DNA of 64,000 nt from Stomorhina lunata. Taxonomy: Eukaryota; Arthropoda; Insecta; Diptera; Rhiniidae. Under the pieces are notes generated by a model. The model was not told the DNA's origin. It made no database searches and was given only the letters and a program-made list of their open reading frames with translations. Position 1 is the first letter of the stretch, and every line of letters starts with the position of its first letter. This document shows, piece after piece, positions 59,329-64,000 of this stretch. The translations under genes were made by a program, and so were the position numbers. The stretch is from NCBI GenBank assembly GCA_933228675.1, contig OW121740.1, forward strand, positions 130,107,799-130,171,798. The letters are read 5' to 3'.

Positions 59329-60490
59329 TTAAAGATACTTTGAATGGCCAGTAGAAAATTTTGTGTTTAAAATTTTTGCCTTATCAACAATTTGTTTAGT
59401 TTGATTGCGATCGATTTTATTCAATTTCAAGTCTACATCCCTAGTAAACGGTCGTCTTTCAGGTTTGGCACCACTTTCTCTTAGTTCTCTGGCCTTTTTC
59501 TTTTCCTCTTTCCGCAATTTCTTTTGATGTATTTCCACCAAAGATTCTTCGCGTTTATGTTTCTTTTTGTGTTTCTTAGCAATAGCCTCCTGCTCTGTAT
59601 CGCGTTGCTTTTCATACAAGATTTGAGCTTGCTGTTCCAAGTCTTCTTTGGAGTGTTGTGAAGTTGATGGTTTTTGATTATCGGCCCCTGATTGTGGCGT
59701 TTTTGTCCAAGAAGATCTGTAATTATTAAGGTAATTCATATATATGTATGTATATACTTTTAAAAGTATTTATTTACCTGTCACTAAAATCTGGCTTTTC
59801 TTTGCCTTGATGGAAGCCTCGTTTCAAATTGTTTAACGCTGCTAAACCACTTTTTAGCCCCACCTCAGGTAATTCCAACATCCATTCTTCGCGTACATTT
59901 TGTTCCGTTGTTTTGACGTTGATACCATCAATAGCAGCCATTTTCAATTCTAGAGCTCGTTGTTCCAACTCAATTTGTGCCGCTGTCATTTCACTTTCAT
60001 TGGTGACCGGCAAAGGACCATAAGAACCTTGTAGATTTTCTTCTTCACTTTCGGATTTACTAGAATTTAGTAAATTACTTGGTGGTGCTATTTTTGTTGA
60101 ATCGTGGGTCTCGAATAGCTGTAAATTTCCAAGAAGCTCTTTAGGAATTAACGGACCTATTACAACAGCTTGCTCTGTGTTTTTCTTTAACAAATGTGGC
60201 GGCAAAGCAGGACCAAATGAGTCAGTTTCATTATTAGTATTTATATCTTCTTTATTTTTCATTTTCTGAGCTTGAAGTGTTTGACAGGCCACGTTATCTT
60301 CTTCACTAGAGTTTACAGTAGTTTCTCTACGTGAACGCTTCTTTTCCTTGTGACTCGTTTTACTTTTTTGCTTCTTATGTTTTTTTGATTTTTTCTCAGA
60401 CTTCTTAAGTTTTTTATGTAGTTTACGTTTTCTTTCCCGTTCGCACGAAAGGCTTAATGATGAACTACTAGTATCCGTCCCACTGGTCAT
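59329..60490 (-). CDS. GPALPP motifs-containing protein 1 homologue (DUF3752)
   Basis: Two exons on the minus strand, 60490-59778 and 59716-59329, give 366 residues (human GPALPP1 is about 340). The family is a conserved, probably nuclear protein of unclear function. Seen: a Ser-rich start, a very basic Lys-rich block (residues 20-55), the signature GPALPP at 93-98, degenerate versions IGPLIP (111-116) and YGPLP (157-161), then the conserved core with REEWMLELPE and GLAALNNLKRGFH. The C-terminal part in exon 2 holds SSWTKTP, KEDLEQQAQILYEKQRD, a Lys-rich helix and RPFTRDVDLKLNKID. The 61-bp intron and phase were set by GTAAAT..ACAG. The Met seen in the intron is not a start. Confidence 0.9.
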
Positions 60491-61425
60491 TATTACTTTG
60501 TATTTTTTTTATTTTTCTTCAAAAAATTTGTGAAAAAATTATGAGATGATATCGTGTATGCTGAGTGTGGTGATTGGACTAAAAAGAAAAACTGCATAAG
60601 TAATAGGTTTCATAGATTACATTTTATTTTTATTAAAATAATAGGGAGCTATTACAAAATTTACAACATAATTTACATAATTTTTGGCTTTTTTTAAGAG
60701 TACTTAACTCTTAAAAAAGGAAGAAGGATTTTTAAGAATTTGTAGCTTCTAACTTAAGTTTTTAAGGGTTCTAATATTAATATAAGTAACATATGGTACA
60801 TATTTTATTTCTTTCTATAATTCATTAAATGCATTCTATTTGCAAAACTAAAATTTACACAATATTTGAATATTATATTTAAAGCTTATAAGATATAATT
60901 TCTTGTCTATTGGAAACTACTTATTGTTAAATATTACACAAATGCTTTATTTTGTCATTTACCATTTGGTTATTTTACTAAAGTCGATATTTTATCTAGT
61001 TTTATTTTTCAATTTCTTATATATTCGATATTAATCCTGAGTTCCTAAACTCGATTTGAATCGGAATTTATGATGTTTTGTTGAAAACTGAGGAATATTC
61101 CCTTTTTGAGGTTCAAAATTTATATTTTTATTAGATGCTACTAAATATCGGTTATTGAGTCGTTTTAAATCGACTACAAAATGCTGCCTCAAAATTTAAG
61201 GTTTAATATGTTAAGAAAAAAAAAGGAAAACAAGAAATTCTTAGATTGTCTTACAAATATGTAGTTAATAATATTAAAAAGTAAAGCATTTTAAGATTAA
61301 GAGAAATTCTATTTGATATTGGACTTTTTTGCTCCAGCATTAACAAAAATATGGGTCAGTTTGTACGTATTTTAAATACAAAATTTTAAAATCGTTTTTG
61401 TGTATTGTTTTTAATCTTAACGTAA
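60491..61425. other. Spacer between GPALPP1 and TAMM41
   Basis: About 930 bp containing the GPALPP1 promoter at one side and the TAMM41 3' UTR at the other. No other feature is seen. Confidence 0.4.
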
Positions 61426-62433
61426 TTACTGCGAAAATGTTTTCAAAGCTTTACGATAACCATATATTAAGGATTTAAGCAAACCCGCGCTTGGTATATT
61501 TTTCACAGACTGTTTTATACTACTACGCCAAACAATATCATTCACCGAAATTTGCACAATTTTGTGAATATTTTTTAAAGCCGCTAAATTTTGTATTATA
61601 TCAATATAACTGCCAGTGAAGACAGCATTACGTATGATATGACGTCGTAATTCAGCTGGTGCTTGGCGCAAATGATATTCCAGGGCTTTTTCCGATTTAT
61701 CTTGTTCGAACTGTGTAACAATACGATCGGAACCCTTTTCCTTGGCCTTAAAGTCAACGGCCACATAATGCGCCAAATCTTTCATTACTGGGGCATACAA
61801 TTCAAAAAAATCTTTTTCCTGAGCCTTGACTATATTGGCAACTTTATTTTTATTTTCACCAAAGATCATGCGAAAATCTCCCTTATAACTAAGACTCGAT
61901 ATTGTGTGGAACAATTCAAAGCTGCTAAATCTTTCGGGCAGTAAAAGTAAAGCAACATGAAAGGCATTGCGTAAATTTATGGCTAAAGCTTTCTTAAGTT
62001 CCTTATCGTCATCGGCAGGTACAATGTCCTGTACTGGTTTATGCAAGCGACCTGCTACATAAAGGTGCCTCCACTCCAATAGATCCTGCAGCATTTGTTC
62101 TTTTGATATGACACCGTATTTGATTTGTACTCCCAAATCGCTTAAGGGAACTAATGTATTAAAGTATACACCAGCACCAAAATTTTCTTGATATTTCATG
62201 ATGCATTTAGGTCCAAAGTGTCTAAAAGCCGAGTAGTGGCTTTCATGGCGACTTATATTTTCAGCATGCCAACCTAATGGATCCCGAACACAAAATATTA
62301 AATCGATGATACTGTCTTTCTGTTGGCCAACTTGCTCATAACCCACTTGCTGTTTAACACCAGATCCATAGGCAAATACGTAAGAAAGACCGCCCCGGGG
62401 AAATCTTGCCAATATGTCTTTGAATAAAGTCAT
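61426..62433 (-). CDS. Tamm41: TAMM41, mitochondrial phosphatidate cytidylyltransferase
   Basis: 335-residue single-exon protein. Tam41 makes CDP-diacylglycerol from phosphatidic acid and CTP on the matrix side of the inner mitochondrial membrane, the first step toward cardiolipin. It has a nucleotidyltransferase fold: YVFAYGSGVKQQ (residues 18-29, with Gly-Ser-Gly at 23-25) and IIDLIFCVRDPLGWH (42-56, with Asp44 as a likely metal ligand). Conserved PKCIMKYQENFGAGVYFN and VQIKYGVIS follow, then the C-terminal part with GDFRMIFGENKNKV and an amphipathic tail. The length matches the family. The start is the first Met, with FKDILARFP as the expected leading helix. It is divergent from Rrp6 (623 bp between starts). 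Confidence 0.94.
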   Translation of the reverse strand: MTLFKDILARFPRGGLSYVFAYGSGVKQQVGYEQVGQQKDSIIDLIFCVRDPLGWHAENISRHESHYSAFRHFGPKCIMKYQENFGAGVYFNTLVPLSDLGVQIKYGVISKEQMLQDLLEWRHLYVAGRLHKPVQDIVPADDDKELKKALAINLRNAFHVALLLLPERFSSFELFHTISSLSYKGDFRMIFGENKNKVANIVKAQEKDFFELYAPVMKDLAHYVAVDFKAKEKGSDRIVTQFEQDKSEKALEYHLRQAPAELRRHIIRNAVFTGSYIDIIQNLAALKNIHKIVQISVNDIVWRSSIKQSVKNIPSAGLLKSLIYGYRKALKTFSQ

Positions 62434-63056
62434 TTTTATAAACTCACTTAATTTAGTCGATTTAGTTATTTTAATTATTTAAATAATTACTTGTATGTTT
62501 GTCTTCTTTACTACTTTTATTGATAAAAAAATGTAAATTGTGTCCTTGGCAAAAATACAATTTTATATATAAGTTTTTAATTTATGTCGAGGAGTATGTT
62601 CAATATATTAATAATTTTCATCATATGTTTTTTACTCCCTTTTCTTGCAACTATGTAACATGTGTTATCGCATTTTCTGTTTTCCTCTTAAAAAACACAA
62701 TAACAAAATGCGAATGTCAATTGATGAACATCTCTTTATACCAGGAATGTTAATATGTGATTCAAAAACAAGTCAATAATTTATACCTTATACACATAAT
62801 TCCTCATTGCAAACTTGTATATTAGTTATTATAATTACGAAAAGTTTTAAATAAACTCATTCATCTTTTAGAAAAAAAAATATATATTCTTTCGGTCTCA
62901 TACACCACTAAACGAAACATTTGTTTGAGTTTTGTCTTTAGTTAGATAATTGTCATTTCCCATCTCTGGTTTAGGGTTCACCACGCTGTTTACGTTTTGT
63001 AAACATTAATTCCTTATAACTTTTCCATTCAGTCACATATTTTCATCTTTAATATA
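62434..63056. promoter_or_regulatory. Shared upstream region of TAMM41 and Rrp6
   Basis: 623 bp between two divergent starts, so it should hold both promoters. No TATA box or named motif could be fixed by eye. Confidence 0.4.
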
Positions 63057-64000
63057 ATGGAAAATAATGAAAATCCATCAAGTAGCTTAAATGATAAAAG
63101 AAAGCAAAAAACTACTACCATAGGAGGGTTCCAAAGTATCGAGGAGTTTACCAAAGTAAGTGTAATTTATATTGGAAAAAGTAATATCATTCAATGTTTT
63201 TTCTATCCGACAGAAAGGTTTAACTGAAATAATAGAAGCCACAAAATGTGCCAACGCCTTTCCACAGGGATCATCCAGAGATCTCTATTGTGCTTATCCT
63301 ACCTTTGGCCGTATAATAGATGAACAGTCTCATAGAATATTAGGTGTAATATCGCACGTGCTCAAGTGGCAAAATGTTAAGGGCAACATACAGCGGCGTC
63401 AGCCGGATGAGCAGTTTGAAATGCTATTGGAATGTAATGATGTTATGTTCGAGAGACTTCAGTCAAATTTAGATGAATTAGCGGGCATTAAAAAAAATCC
63501 TCAAACTATAGTGGTGGAATCACGCCTTAATTCCTTAACACCATCGGCCTTAACACCCGGCAAGGGTGCCGGAAGTTGGAATTTGAAGAAGAATGAAAGT
63601 AGTCCTACAGTAGCAGCCAGACTAATAACTGCCAAAAATATAGCGAGACCTCAAGTTAAATTTCAAATTCCTGTGGACAATAGTGCTGAAACACCCTTTA
63701 TTCCCAAAATCAAAGACAAACCAAATTCATTAAAACCTTTGGCAGTATTACCAGAATACGATGAGACGGGCAATATTATAAGTTATTTACATCCCTATGA
63801 ATATGAACTAATGAAATTTGAAGTTCCCAATACTTTGTTAAAATCCCGGCAACCAAAAAAACCTAAAGATAATGCCAAAACAGAACTAGTATATGTAGAT
63901 ACAGATGCCAAATTAAAACTCGCTTTGGCAGAGCTAAGAAATGCTACTGTGCTAGCTGTAGACGTTGAACATCATTCTTATCGTACATTTTTGGGCTTTA
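63057..64000 (+). CDS. Rrp6: Rrp6 / EXOSC10, nuclear exosome exonuclease (5' part, cut by window end)
   Basis: Exon 1 is 63057-63155 (33 codons, GTAAGT donor). Exon 2 begins at 63214 and runs open to the window end, giving 295 residues with the C-terminus missing. Rrp6 is the 3'-5' exonuclease of the nuclear exosome, acting in rRNA, snRNA and RNA surveillance. The N-terminal PMC2NT domain, which binds the Rrp47/C1D partner, spans about residues 33-130 with FPQGSSRDLYCAYPTF and RRQPDEQFEMLLECND. A linker follows with PHPYEYEL-like LHPYEYELMKFEVP. The final residues, TVLAVDVEHHSYRTFLGF, are exonuclease motif I (Asp-x-Glu) of the DEDD family, so the catalytic domain starts just before the cut. 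Confidence 0.94.

Overview
The window looks like nuclear DNA of a higher (calyptrate, probably blowfly-like) dipteran. It is AT-rich, its genes have short introns with GT..AG ends, the predicted proteins closely match what I know of the Drosophila orthologues (cyclin C and mRpL11 come out at the Drosophila lengths of 267 and 196 residues), and long stretches between genes are packed with fly-type transposon debris. The genus is an inference; no species marker was seen.

Layout. 0.2-9 kb: two rhodanese genes on the minus strand, four kilobases apart, and a minus-strand ATP synthase subunit e gene, separated by copies of one interspersed repeat family and by dead non-LTR retrotransposon pieces. 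11.9-13.2 kb: mitochondrial phosphatidylserine decarboxylase (minus). 14-15.7 kb: a dead LINE. 17-21.7 kb: a compact block of Beclin 1/Atg6 (+), SDE2 (-), Rrp36 (+) and mitochondrial ribosomal protein L11 (-), with 3' ends only about 80 bp apart. 22.6-24.3 kb: a 5'-truncated LINE whose reverse transcriptase frame is still open. 24.9-29.8 kb: spastin (+, six exons). 30-37.9 kb: gene-poor, with mariner scraps, a ~150-bp periodic repeat array and a minisatellite. 40-42.7 kb: Rox8/TIA-1 (-, four coding exons). 42.7-52.5 kb: gene-poor. 52.6-59.2 kb: cyclin C (+, two exons) split by a 5.8-kb intron. 59.3-60.5 kb: GPALPP1 (-). 61.4-62.4 kb: TAMM41 (-). 63.06-64 kb: the 5' part of the exosome nuclease Rrp6 (+), cut by the window end.

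Themes. Several products are mitochondrial (PISD, TAMM41, ATP synthase e, mRpL11, probably one rhodanese). PISD and TAMM41 act in mitochondrial phospholipid synthesis. Rrp36 and Rrp6 act in rRNA processing, SDE2 in splicing and genome stability, and Rox8 in RNA binding. These are mostly housekeeping genes and do not form a pathway cluster.

The most unusual part is the cyclin C intron. It is about 84% transposon: a foldback MITE, then two 1558-bp copies of one element in inverted orientation, then a 434-bp element and an 1107-bp element. The last four have P-element-like ends and exact 8-bp target duplications, and the last three sit consecutively, each flanked by the same octamer ATTAATAC. 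The 1558-bp element carries a fragment of the 3' coding end of the proteasome subunit Rpn1. The inverted pair would make a ~1.56-kb hairpin in the cyclin C pre-mRNA. The 1107-bp element recurs near 46.6 kb with its own target duplication, and a related repeat at 16.4 kb gives a likely empty site.
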